Source: an uncultured Flavihumibacter sp. (GTDB taxonomy: Bacteria; Bacteroidota; Bacteroidia; Chitinophagales; Chitinophagaceae). Taken from it: a stretch of 15,521 nt of DNA. A program made the translations under genes and the position numbers. Shown here in pieces: positions 8,037 through 15,085 of this stretch. The notes beneath the pieces were generated by a model that was not told the DNA's origin, searched no databases, and saw only the letters and a program-made list of their open reading frames with translations. The DNA lies in contig CAMLPA010000025.1 of the NCBI GenBank assembly GCA_946481605.1, forward strand, positions 1 to 15,521. The letters run 5' to 3'. Numbering within the stretch: the first letter of the stretch is position 1; the number at the start of each line of letters is the position of its first letter.

Positions 8037-8078
8037 TTCTTGTAATTATTTATTCAATCACCCAATCAATCAGAAATT

Positions 8079-8540
8079 ATGAAAACGAAACTTTTTATCG
8101 CCGCCGCAATGCTTATCTCAGGTGCCGTAGCCGCTCAAACCAATACCGCCGTGAAAGCGGACCAGTCCCTGAAAGCCGCCACTAAAACTTCTGTAAACAC
8201 AGAAGGCAATAGCGCGAAAATTAATTCAGGTACTTCCGTAAATGCCTCCACCAATGCAAAGGTGAAAACAGATGCGTTACAACGTACAGAGGCCGGTATA
8301 AACAACGGTAAAAAAGCCGCCGTACACACAGCAGTTGAAACAAAAAACACCGTGCGTACTGAGGCCAGGGCCACCCGGAAAGCGCTCAGAAAAAACGCCC
8401 GCGTGAACGGTGAAACCAGCGCTTCCGTAAAAACCGGGAAGTCTGTAAAAGCAAATACATCTACCAAAGCCGCTATCAAAGCGACACCACACGTAAGCGG
8501 ACGCGCAGCCGGTAGTACAGGATTGAACATTTTTAAATAG
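8079..8540 (+). CDS. exported basic Ala/Thr/Lys-rich low-complexity protein
   Basis: A 153-residue protein with a clear signal peptide (cleavage likely after AVAA, residue 19). The mature part is almost entirely Ala, Thr, Lys, Ser, Asn and Val, with loose repeats of SVKT/SVNT/KVKT-type words and a strongly basic stretch (RTEARATRKALRKNAR). There is no cysteine, almost no aromatic residue and no recognisable domain, so it is probably disordered or extended in the periplasm. The gene has its own promoter-like box and a terminator straight after it, so it appears to be a monocistronic unit, which may allow high expression. It could be a structural or surface-binding protein, but no function is assigned. 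Confidence 0.7.
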   Translation: MKTKLFIAAAMLISGAVAAQTNTAVKADQSLKAATKTSVNTEGNSAKINSGTSVNASTNAKVKTDALQRTEAGINNGKKAAVHTAVETKNTVRTEARATRKALRKNARVNGETSASVKTGKSVKANTSTKAAIKATPHVSGRAAGSTGLNIFK

Positions 8541-8554
8541 GGTTTGTCGCATAG

Positions 8555-8588
8555 GAAGGAGTACCAGCGATGGTGCTCCTTCTTTTCT
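8555..8588 (+). terminator. Rho-independent terminator with GCGA tetraloop
   Basis: GAAGGAGTACCA (8555-8566) pairs with TGGTGCTCCTTC (8571-8582), 12 bp including one T-G wobble, around a GCGA (GNRA-type) tetraloop, followed by TTTTCT. It lies 15 bases after the stop of the Ala/Thr/Lys-rich gene. Confidence 0.82.
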
Positions 8589-8639
8589 TCGATTGAAACA
8601 AATCCCCGGCCTGAAAAGCCCAGCAATCCACCATTCAAC

Positions 8640-8699
8640 CGCTCCTTGCGCTTTGCATCCTTGCGTTGCGAAGTGCACAGCACAAAGCAATCGCGTGAA
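8640..8699 (+). repeat. TTGCG-rich intergenic repeat, type A copy
   Basis: Contains CCTTGCGTTGCGAAGTGCAC (8659-8678) and AAAGCAATCGCGTGAA (8684-8699), matching the type A repeats at 522-572, 14765-14812 and 14961-14997 apart from a T-to-C change in the central GCAATTGC. Unlike the other copies it lies upstream of a gene, 23 bases before the ATG at 8723. Confidence 0.7.
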
Positions 8700-8722
8700 C
8701 AAATCCCTTAAATTTGGGTGTG

Positions 8723-9028
8723 ATGAAAGTACCAATGAAACCATGTATATCCAGAATCCTGGCCATCTTGCTCGCATGTAGCGCCCTTAACACAACCGCC
8801 AAAGCGGAGACAGGGCATGTTGCGCGCATGGATACGGTTCCCCCACCCAAAAAAGTACCGGAAAAAACAACGGATAAAAAGGTGCTTCCCGATAAGCCTG
8901 ATGTCATCAAGCAGGTCCCAAAATCCCGCAAGCAGGTGAAACCCCTGCCATTGCCCAAAGTTGTACCGGTAAAACCTAAGGTGATCAAACCCAAAGTAAT
9001 CAAAGGCGTAACCGGATTACTTCCCTAA
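8723..9028 (+). CDS. exported Pro/Lys-rich small protein
   Basis: A 101-residue protein from the ATG at 8723; the ATG at 8735 and an upstream TTG at 8714 are alternatives. The N-terminus is a signal sequence with cleavage likely after TAKA (residue 28). An LLAC at residues 16-19 could be read as a lipobox, so a lipoprotein is possible. The rest is dominated by Pro, Lys and Val (PPPKKVPEK, KPLPLPKVVPVKP, KPKVIKPKVIK), resembling the rigid Pro-Lys linker of TonB-like proteins, but without a C-terminal TonB domain. Its stop is 13 bases before the outer-membrane protein gene, so they are probably co-transcribed. It could span or tether parts of the envelope; that is inference from composition. 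TAAATTTG at 8709-8716 matches the -7 consensus but is too close to this start to be a confident promoter. Confidence 0.62.
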   Translation: MKVPMKPCISRILAILLACSALNTTAKAETGHVARMDTVPPPKKVPEKTTDKKVLPDKPDVIKQVPKSRKQVKPLPLPKVVPVKPKVIKPKVIKGVTGLLP

Positions 9029-9041
9029 AACAACACGTACC

Positions 9042-9896
9042 ATGAAAAAAATCATCATCCTCACCATCTGCTCCCTGGGCCTTTACACGGCGCAGGCGCA
9101 GGAAGACTCCACACAGGAAGTGAAGAAAAACACCCTTACATTGGGTGTTACTTACACCAACAACGCTAGTTATTATGGCCAGAAGCCGGAGGAAAAAACA
9201 CCGTATGTGGCCGGAGTGGCATCTTATAAACTTAAATCAGGCATCTATTTTTCAGGGTCCGCTTACCGGCTCCTGAACGATTCCGCCAAATTCGCATCAG
9301 CTTCCAGTCTGGGGATCGGCTACGGATTCGGTATCGGGAAAAAACTTTCCGCAGACATCAACTACAGCCATACTTTTTACCCCGCGTATTCTCCTTTTCT
9401 CCAGGCCGCCAACAACAATACTGCCAGCGCTTCCCTCAATTACCAGTATTTCCTGAACTCCGGGATAGCTGTTGATTATGCTTTCGGAAAACAAAACGAT
9501 GTGTTCACCACCTTCTCCACCAATAAAGATATTGTGCTGGGACACCTGTTCAACAAGAAAGATGGCATCTCCATTACGCCCGGTGTGGAAATCGTAGCCG
9601 GCACACAACGGTTCTACGAAACTTATGTGGAAGAGAAACGAGTGCGCGACAGTATCCTCGGACTGCCGATACCCCCCTTACTCGGTGGAGGTGGCGGCAC
9701 TACAACCACCACTACCACAAAGGTTTCCACTGATTTTAATTTGCTTTCCTACAACTTTAAATTACCGCTTTCCTACTACCGCAGCAGCTATTTACTTGAA
9801 CTTTCCTACCAACTCTCTTTATTGAGCAAAGATGCGGAGAGTGGCGCGGGAACAACAAATTCCTTTGTGAATCTCAGTTTTTATTACCAGTTTTAA
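9042..9896 (+). CDS. predicted outer-membrane beta-barrel protein
   Basis: A 284-residue protein with a signal peptide (cleavage likely after AQA, residue 19). The mature sequence shows alternating polar/hydrophobic strands with many aromatics (TLTLGVTYTNNASYYG, ADINYSHTFYP, ASLNYQYFL, LLELSYQLSLL) and ends in FVNLSFYYQF, a typical barrel C-terminus with terminal Phe. That makes an outer-membrane barrel of roughly ten to twelve strands likely. Between two strands sits an odd run of five Gly and seven Thr (codons 9684-9719), probably a flexible loop. It starts 13 bases after the Pro/Lys-rich gene and ends 18 bases before the response regulator, suggesting one transcript. Its transported molecule or binding role is not visible. 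Confidence 0.8.
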   Translation: MKKIIILTICSLGLYTAQAQEDSTQEVKKNTLTLGVTYTNNASYYGQKPEEKTPYVAGVASYKLKSGIYFSGSAYRLLNDSAKFASASSLGIGYGFGIGKKLSADINYSHTFYPAYSPFLQAANNNTASASLNYQYFLNSGIAVDYAFGKQNDVFTTFSTNKDIVLGHLFNKKDGISITPGVEIVAGTQRFYETYVEEKRVRDSILGLPIPPLLGGGGGTTTTTTTKVSTDFNLLSYNFKLPLSYYRSSYLLELSYQLSLLSKDAESGAGTTNSFVNLSFYYQF

Positions 9897-9914
9897 CTTC
9901 AGCATTCCATACAC

Positions 9915-10595
9915 ATGAAAGTTCTGATCGTAGAAGATGAAAGATCCATGGCACTCGAAATGGAAGCGTTCCTTAAAAAGGCCGCTTACCTTTGCGACCT
10001 CGCTTTTACGGCCCGCCAGGGACTGAAGCAGATGGAAGAGCACCCCTACGATTTTATCCTCCTCGATCTGGGCCTGCCCGATAAGGATGGGCTCGAAGTA
10101 TTACAGCAGGCAAAGAAGAACTGTCCGGATGCCTCTTATATTATCCTCACGGCCCGGGGTGACCTGGAAGACCGCATCAAAGGACTGGACCTCGGCGCGG
10201 ATGATTACCTTCCGAAGCCATTCTCGTTGCTGGAACTGCATTCCAGGATGCAGGCCATTACGAGAAGGAAGTCGGGTTGGAAAGATTCCCTTGTTCAGAT
10301 CGGTGATTTTTCCATTGATACCCAACACCGCCGTGTATTATTCGGAAAAGAAGAGATCGACCTTTCCCGCAAGGAATTCGACCTCCTCAATTATATGGTG
10401 CTGCACAAGAACAGGCCGCTCACCCGTTTGCAACTCAGCGAACACATCTGGGGCGCTTTCTCCGACGACGATTATGATTCTAATTATATTGATGTGCACA
10501 TCAAAAACATCCGCAAAAAACTTTCCGCCTTCGCTCCGGTAGAATGGCTGCAAACCATACGGGGCATAGGTTACAAAATAAAATGCGCCGATTGA
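9915..10595 (+). CDS. OmpR/PhoB-family response regulator
   Basis: A 226-residue two-domain regulator. The receiver (1-120) has the acidic pair Glu7-Asp8, phospho-acceptor Asp51 in LLDLGLPD, Thr79 in ILTAR and Lys101 in LPKPF. The winged-helix DNA-binding domain (about 128-226) has the family features RKEFDLLNYM, the SNYIDVHIKNIRKKL recognition region and the RGIGYKI hairpin. All phosphorylation residues are intact. Its stop overlaps the kinase start by 13 bases, pointing to translational coupling and a cognate pair. It lies 18 bases after the outer-membrane protein gene, so it may be transcribed with it and may regulate that envelope gene group; this is inferred from position. Confidence 0.95.
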   Translation: MKVLIVEDERSMALEMEAFLKKAAYLCDLAFTARQGLKQMEEHPYDFILLDLGLPDKDGLEVLQQAKKNCPDASYIILTARGDLEDRIKGLDLGADDYLPKPFSLLELHSRMQAITRRKSGWKDSLVQIGDFSIDTQHRRVLFGKEEIDLSRKEFDLLNYMVLHKNRPLTRLQLSEHIWGAFSDDDYDSNYIDVHIKNIRKKLSAFAPVEWLQTIRGIGYKIKCAD

Positions 10596-11911
10596 AACTA
10601 TTCACCAAACTAACGCTGTTCATCACACTCTCCAAACTCGCTATCGTGGCGCTGTTCGTGTGGTTGCTGCCATTGCTGGTGGATAAAGTGGCTTTCGAAT
10701 ACACCAATACTTACCTGAAAGAACAGAAGAAAAAAGTATTGAAGGAGATTGAACAGAATGGGATAGATTTTTATTTGCAGGGTGAAGACAGTTACGGCAG
10801 TTATACCCTGCTGAAAGAAGAATACATTTCCCTGGAACCCGCGGGCATCACGTTTCTGCCCGATACCATCGAAACCTCGATGCGCGTGGTGGAAAACGAT
10901 ACACTCAATTACCGCGTACTAACGCATGTACTCACGTACAACAGTAAACGATATATATTAGAAGTGGGTAAATCCATTTCAGCCATCGGGCAATACAACC
11001 GTCCATTGCAGAAGATGGCGCTTTACGTGCTGATCGGATTAATCTTCCTCACTATCGTAGTCGATCTCGTTTATACAAGGGTGCTACTTCGTCCGCTCAA
11101 TGTGATTATACGCACCAAATTGCGGAACCGGAAATTTCCTTTCAGAGAAGAACTTCCTCCGCTCCGTACTTCCACCTCCGATTTTAAATACCTGGACACT
11201 TCCCTTGCGGAACTGATGGAGAAAATCCGGGAAGATTTTGAAAAGGAACGCGAATTCACTTCCAATGCTTCCCATGAACTGATGACGCCCATCGGCATAC
11301 TTCAGAATAAAATTGAGAACCTGCTCACGGATGGCAAACTTGACGATGAAACATATACCAGGATCGAAGGCATGATGCGTACCCTGAACCGGTTGAAGCG
11401 GATCGTTCGTTCATTATTGCTGATATCACGCATTGAGAATGATCAGTTCGTAAAGAAAGATACCGTTTTCGTGAAAGCCTTGCTGGAAGAAGTGATGGAA
11501 GAACTGGGACACCGTCTGGAAGAGAAAGAACTGCATTTTTCAATGCAGGTGCAGGAAACAACCATGCTACGGAATGTGAACCGTGACCTTATTTTTCAAT
11601 TGGTATACAACCTGGTTAACAATGCCATCCGGTACAACAAACCAGCAGGTAGTATTACCATAACCGAAGGCCAAACAAACGAAGGAAATTATTTTCTCTC
11701 TATTGCAGATACTGGCATCGGTATTCCTGAAAAAGATATCCCGTTTATTTTCGACCGGTTCAAAAAAGCGAAAAACACCGGTGAAGAAGGTTTCGGACTG
11801 GGACTTTCCATCGTACAAAGCATTGCGCGTTACCATGAAATTGACATACGCATTACGGGAAAAGAAGAAAGGGGAACCCAATTTGTGCTGGTATTCCCCC
11901 TGTCTGTATAG
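10583..11911 (+). CDS. membrane sensor histidine kinase
   Basis: The chosen ATG at 10583 overlaps the regulator by 13 bases and gives MRRLKLFTKLTLFI, 442 residues; the ATG at 10544 would overlap more and put a non-typical leader in front. Transmembrane segments lie at about 10-33 and 145-168, with a roughly 110-residue periplasmic sensor domain between them that I cannot assign. A short membrane-proximal region leads to HisKA with FTSNASHELMTP, phospho-acceptor His231, then HATPase_c with the N box NLVNNAIRYNK (343-353), G1 ADTGIGIPE (375-383), F box PFIFDRF and G2 GFGLGLSIV. It is an intact kinase for the regulator just upstream. It ends 15 bases from the convergent desaturase stop, with no visible terminator between them. 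Confidence 0.94.
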   Translation: MRRLKLFTKLTLFITLSKLAIVALFVWLLPLLVDKVAFEYTNTYLKEQKKKVLKEIEQNGIDFYLQGEDSYGSYTLLKEEYISLEPAGITFLPDTIETSMRVVENDTLNYRVLTHVLTYNSKRYILEVGKSISAIGQYNRPLQKMALYVLIGLIFLTIVVDLVYTRVLLRPLNVIIRTKLRNRKFPFREELPPLRTSTSDFKYLDTSLAELMEKIREDFEKEREFTSNASHELMTPIGILQNKIENLLTDGKLDDETYTRIEGMMRTLNRLKRIVRSLLLISRIENDQFVKKDTVFVKALLEEVMEELGHRLEEKELHFSMQVQETTMLRNVNRDLIFQLVYNLVNNAIRYNKPAGSITITEGQTNEGNYFLSIADTGIGIPEKDIPFIFDRFKKAKNTGEEGFGLGLSIVQSIARYHEIDIRITGKEERGTQFVLVFPLSV

Positions 11912-11926
11912 TAAGATAGAATGATG

Positions 11927-12991
11927 TTAAGAGATGGCCGCGTTACCCGGTATACCTGCGGCTTTGTCTGTTTCTGCTTTGGCCGCTACATATTTTTTAA
12001 GAAATTCTTTCTTGGAATCGCGGTAGGAGGAAACCACACCAATCTTGTGCATACAATAGATATAAATCCAGGCGAGGTCAATCTGGTAAGGAAGAAATCC
12101 TGCACGCGCACTACCGGGATAGAGGTGGTGGTTGTTGTGCCATTCGCCTGAAAACAATCCCGGACGCGTTTGATTGATGGATAAATTACTTCTGTCGAAA
12201 TCGATGCCGTCAATATGTTTCTCTTCCCCCTTTCCATGACCGGTGTAATTGAAGGCGCGCACCAGTACAAACCACATCATGGCTGCGGTGAAAACAGCAC
12301 AGGCGAGTCCGTGTCCGCCAACAAAATAAAGTATCGTGTACCATACGGCCCAGTTGAACAACCACAGCGCAACAGTATAAAGTGGGGTGGCGATGGAACC
12401 CCAGCGTTGGTACTGTTTGTAACTATTGATCTGCACGCCGGTATGCGTCATGAAATGTGCGGCTTTGTTGTAATCCGTTTCACTCAGTGTTTTGGAAATG
12501 CTCTGGTGGTTCACGTCGGAAAGCATACAATAGAGAAAGCCGCCTTTAGGATTATACGGATCACCGGGGAGATCCGATTTGGAATGGTGCACATGGTGGG
12601 ACACCACGTAAATTTCTTCGGGGAAGGTTTTAATCACCAGGTTCTGGGTGATAAAACGCCACACCGGACTGCTGAATTTATACGATTTGTGCGTACAGAA
12701 ACGGTGGAACCAGATGGTGCCATGCGTACTCATGATGATCATACTGTACACGACCACCACGATGAACAGTGGCCAGGAGAAGTACTTTGTAATGAATACA
12801 AAAAAGAAAGGCAGCATACAAACGGCCATCAGCCAACTAATGAGGGAAATCCAGTTCTTCTTTGATTTGAAGATATTGATCCGCGAGAAGGCCTCGCTGA
12901 AAAGTTGTTTGGTGGTTGGAACGGAGAGCTCGCCCTGCGCATTGGTCCAGCCATAAGAAGGCTGCTGAAGTAAAATGTCGATAAATGCCAT
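11927..12991 (-). CDS. membrane fatty acid desaturase (acyl-CoA desaturase type)
   Basis: A 354-residue integral membrane di-iron enzyme predicted to introduce a cis double bond into fatty acyl chains, adjusting membrane fluidity. The three histidine boxes are complete: HRFCTH at 96-101, HHVHH at 132-136 and HNNHH at 285-289. The SDLPGDPYNPKGGF sequence after box 2 is typical of the stearoyl-CoA/delta-9 desaturase group. Hydrophobic segments at about 48-67, 73-89, 202-222 and 226-245 give the usual four-helix membrane layout. The electron donor (ferredoxin, flavodoxin or cytochrome b5-like) is not in the window. It converges on the histidine kinase (15-base gap) and is transcribed away from the helicase. 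Whether the neighbouring two-component system controls it is open. Confidence 0.93.
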   Translation of the reverse strand: MAFIDILLQQPSYGWTNAQGELSVPTTKQLFSEAFSRINIFKSKKNWISLISWLMAVCMLPFFFVFITKYFSWPLFIVVVVYSMIIMSTHGTIWFHRFCTHKSYKFSSPVWRFITQNLVIKTFPEEIYVVSHHVHHSKSDLPGDPYNPKGGFLYCMLSDVNHQSISKTLSETDYNKAAHFMTHTGVQINSYKQYQRWGSIATPLYTVALWLFNWAVWYTILYFVGGHGLACAVFTAAMMWFVLVRAFNYTGHGKGEEKHIDGIDFDRSNLSINQTRPGLFSGEWHNNHHLYPGSARAGFLPYQIDLAWIYIYCMHKIGVVSSYRDSKKEFLKKYVAAKAETDKAAGIPGNAAIS

Positions 12992-13326
12992 TGATCGGGA
13001 TATATTTAATTGAAAGATGACGAAACTTGCGCACTACCCTGAATGATAATAACCTAGGCTGCAAGCTTAACTATAATGCGCAGTGGAGGCAGGATAATTA
13101 ATAACTTAATAACTGTTATCTAAGCGGGCTTTTTCTAACGCAGGTAAGGTATAACTTTTTTTTTATCCACAAAGCCAAACTAATGCTAATGTGGTTATTT
13201 ACATTTAATATTTGAAAAATACCATTTCTTCCATTTAATAACGTAGCTTTGCCTCACTTATTTCTCCTGCACCTATTTTGATTCCTCCCTCAATGTTCGT
13301 GAAGGCAAGATCGTAAGCCAGGTAAA
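12992..13326. other. divergent intergenic region between desaturase and helicase
   Basis: This 335-base gap should hold both promoters and long leaders. I see AT-rich sequence with repeated TTAATAAC-like words around 13096-13120 (ATAACTTAATAACTGTTAT, with ATAAC/GTTAT ends facing each other), a T-run at 13155-13164, and the helicase promoter-like box at 13244. I see no gene, RNA structure or TTGCG-type repeat in it. Confidence 0.5.
13244..13251 (+). promoter_or_regulatory. candidate -7 box for the DEAD-box helicase
   Basis: TAGCTTTG matches the Bacteroidota TAnnTTTG consensus. Transcription would start near 13258 and give a leader of about 70 to 125 bases depending on the start codon used. 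The nearest upstream TTG is about 29 bases away, too far for a standard -33 box, so support is moderate. Long 5' leaders are common for cold-regulated helicase genes, but I see no defined structure here. Confidence 0.4.
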
Positions 13327-14682
13327 ATGCCTCTCTCAAAAGGCTGCTTACCATCATACTTTAATAAAAAATACGAAAAATTGTTATTTACAGATTTACA
13401 GTTGATAGAGCCTGTATTGAAGGCGCTACAAGAAGAAGGTTATAGTACTCCTACCCCTATCCAGCAGCAAGCTATTCCCGTTGTGTTACAGGGCCGCGAT
13501 ATATTGGGTTGCGCGCAAACCGGTACCGGTAAAACCGCCGCTTTCGCGATTCCTGTGATCCAGTTGGTGCTGCGCGACAAGCAGCGCGATCCCCGCAACA
13601 GGGGCATCAAAGCCCTGGTGTTAACACCTACGCGTGAGCTCGCGATCCAGATCGATGAAAGCTTCAGGGCTTATGGAAAATATACCGGTGTTTCAAGTCA
13701 TGTGATTTTTGGTGGTGTTTCCCAGCATTCTCAGGTACTCGCCATCCAGAAAGGTGTTGATGTACTGGTGGCCACGCCGGGCCGTTTGCTCGACCTCATA
13801 CAACAGAACATCCTCTCTTTACGCGATATTCCTTTATTGGTGTTGGATGAAGCTGACCGTATGCTTGATATGGGCTTTGTACACGATGTGAAAAAAGTGA
13901 TCGCCCGGATGCAATCCAGGTCACAGACACTTTTCTTCTCCGCTACCATGGCGCCTGAAATTATGGTGCTGGCCGATGCGTTGCTGAAGAACCCCGTAAA
14001 AGTGGAAGTCACTCCTGTTTCTTCCACCGCCGATACCGTACAGCAGCATATTTATTTTGTGGAGAAGAAAGACAAAGGTGACCTTCTTACACATGTGCTG
14101 AAAGCGAACAAAATAGAAACAGCATTGGTTTTCGCCCGCACCAAACACGGTGCCGACAACATCGCTAAAAAACTGAACCGTTCCGGTTTCAGGGCCGAAG
14201 CCATTCACGGTAATAAATCACAGAATGCGCGTCAGCGTGCTTTGAACCAGTTCAAGTCCAAAGAAATTCACGTACTCGTGGCTACTGATATCGCCGCGCG
14301 CGGTATTGATATAGATGAACTGGCTTATGTGATCAACTTTGAATTGCCCAACGTCCCCGAAACTTATGTGCACCGTATTGGTCGTACCGGACGGGCAGGT
14401 GCTAACGGAACTGCGCTATCTTTCTGCGATTGGGAAGAAAAAGAATTCCTGCGCGACATCCAGAAGCTGATTTCCAAAACGATTCCCGTAATCAGTGAGC
14501 ATCCTTTCCCGATGCAGGGCAAAGCACCGGCGCCGTCTTCGGCTCCTAAGGCGCAACCACAGCAGCAGCGCAGGTTTCCGCAGGGTGGCAGCCGTGGTGG
14601 CAACAAACCTTTCCCGCACCGTGGGAACAGGGAAACACAACAAGGCCAGGGCGCGCGTAAGCAGGTAGTGAAGGCTGGGTAG
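13327..14682 (+). CDS. rhlE: RhlE-type DEAD-box RNA helicase
   Basis: An ATP-dependent RNA helicase likely acting in ribosome assembly, RNA turnover or cold adaptation. From the ATG at 13327 it has 451 residues and all core motifs: Q motif GYSTPTPIQQQAI, motif I AQTGTGKT (63-70), Ia PTRELAIQ, TPGRLLD, motif II DEAD (174-177), motif III SAT (205-207), HGNKSQ, motif V ATDIAARGIDID and motif VI HRIGRTGR (349-356). The C-terminal tail (from about 397) is basic, Gln/Arg/Gly-rich and probably disordered, as in RNA-binding tails. Homologous proteins as I recall them begin near LFTDLQLIEP. A TTG at 13381, preceded by an A-rich stretch, would give exactly that N-terminus, so the first 18 residues may not be translated. 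No partner gene is adjacent. Confidence 0.93.
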   Translation: MPLSKGCLPSYFNKKYEKLLFTDLQLIEPVLKALQEEGYSTPTPIQQQAIPVVLQGRDILGCAQTGTGKTAAFAIPVIQLVLRDKQRDPRNRGIKALVLTPTRELAIQIDESFRAYGKYTGVSSHVIFGGVSQHSQVLAIQKGVDVLVATPGRLLDLIQQNILSLRDIPLLVLDEADRMLDMGFVHDVKKVIARMQSRSQTLFFSATMAPEIMVLADALLKNPVKVEVTPVSSTADTVQQHIYFVEKKDKGDLLTHVLKANKIETALVFARTKHGADNIAKKLNRSGFRAEAIHGNKSQNARQRALNQFKSKEIHVLVATDIAARGIDIDELAYVINFELPNVPETYVHRIGRTGRAGANGTALSFCDWEEKEFLRDIQKLISKTIPVISEHPFPMQGKAPAPSSAPKAQPQQQRRFPQGGSRGGNKPFPHRGNRETQQGQGARKQVVKAG

Positions 14683-14696
14683 GTTTTACGGGGGTT

Positions 14697-14732
14697 TTTC
14701 ACGCTAAGACGCGAGGAAGCCAAGACGCAAGG
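14697..14732 (-). repeat. TTGCG-rich repeat, type B copy 1
   Basis: On the minus strand it reads CCTTGCGTCTTGG, CTTCCTCGCG, TCTTAGCGTGAAA. It matches the copy at 15040-15075 at about 31 of 36 positions and is inverted relative to it. It begins 14 bases after the helicase stop and is the outer left arm of the mirror structure described in the findings. Confidence 0.75.
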
Positions 14733-14764
14733 TGTGGTTGAGGTGTAGCACGCAAGGGAATATT

Positions 14765-14812
14765 TTCTCGCAATTGCTTCCTGCTTCGCAGTCGCAACGC
14801 AAAGACGCAAAG
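14765..14812 (-). repeat. TTGCG-rich repeat, type A copy (inner left arm)
   Basis: On the minus strand it contains CTTTGCGTCTTTGCGTTGCG and then GAAGCAGGAAGCAATTGCGAGAA. It matches 522-572 and 14961-14997. The minus-strand sequence after it (CACCTCAACCACACCTTGCG) also matches the linker at 478-497. Confidence 0.78.
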
Positions 14813-14867
14813 CCTTGACTCCTTGCGAACAACATCCTGGTAATATGTTCCAATGTTAGGGTTGTTC

Positions 14868-14928
14868 TAAAAAAGAAAGCATAAATACAAAGTGGGTGCC
14901 GGTTAAAAGCACCCACTTTGTATTTATG
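14868..14928 (-). terminator. perfect 20-bp hairpin between convergent genes, terminator for the receptor gene
   Basis: CATAAATACAAAGTGGGTGC at 14880-14899 is perfectly complementary to 14909-14928, with a 9-base loop. For transcripts coming from the receptor gene (minus strand) the stem is followed by CTTTCTTTTTTAG, a U-rich tail, so it can act as an intrinsic terminator, although it lies about 158 bases past the stop. For the helicase strand there is no T-run after the stem. A perfect 20-bp stem is longer than most terminators, so it may have another role as the centre of the surrounding inverted repeat. Confidence 0.75.
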
Positions 14929-14960
14929 ATAAGCATAGTGAATCGGGGTCTAACGTTGCG

Positions 14961-14997
14961 CCTTTGCGTTGCGAGTGCACGAAGCAATTGCGAGAAA
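14961..14997 (+). repeat. TTGCG-rich repeat, type A copy (inner right arm)
   Basis: Reads CCTTTGCGTTGCGAGTGCAC then GAAGCAATTGCGAGAAA. It is the inverted partner of 14765-14812 across the central hairpin and lacks the AAGCAGG insertion seen there and at 522-572. Confidence 0.78.
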
Positions 14998-15039
14998 TAA
15001 AAAAAACTTAAATCTGAAACTTTCCAAACACATACAACG

Positions 15040-15075
15040 CCTTGCGTCCTTGCTTCCTTGCGTCTTGGCGAGAAA
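15040..15075 (+). repeat. TTGCG-rich repeat, type B copy 2
   Basis: Reads CCTTGCGTCCTTGCTTCC, TTGCGTCTTGGCGAGAAA. It is the inverted partner of 14697-14732 and ends 10 bases short of the receptor stop codon, so the receptor transcript runs from its stop into TTTTTTCTCGCCAAGACGC. Confidence 0.75.
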
Positions 15076-15085
15076 AAATCTCTCC

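Noticed and set aside
8135..8683. Minus-strand open frame of 182 codons over the Ala/Thr/Lys-rich gene
   Set aside because: It is the mirror of a GCN/ACN/AAA-rich gene and covers its terminator; the plus frame has a signal peptide, promoter box and terminator.
8709..8716. TAAATTTG as a promoter for the Pro/Lys-rich gene
   Set aside because: It matches TAnnTTTG but lies only 6 bases before the ATG at 8723, so a transcript would be nearly leaderless; chance in AT-rich DNA is more likely.
14697..15075. CRISPR array or integron cassette array
   Set aside because: The repeats are inverted rather than directly spaced, differ in length, have irregular spacers, and no cas or integrase gene is present.
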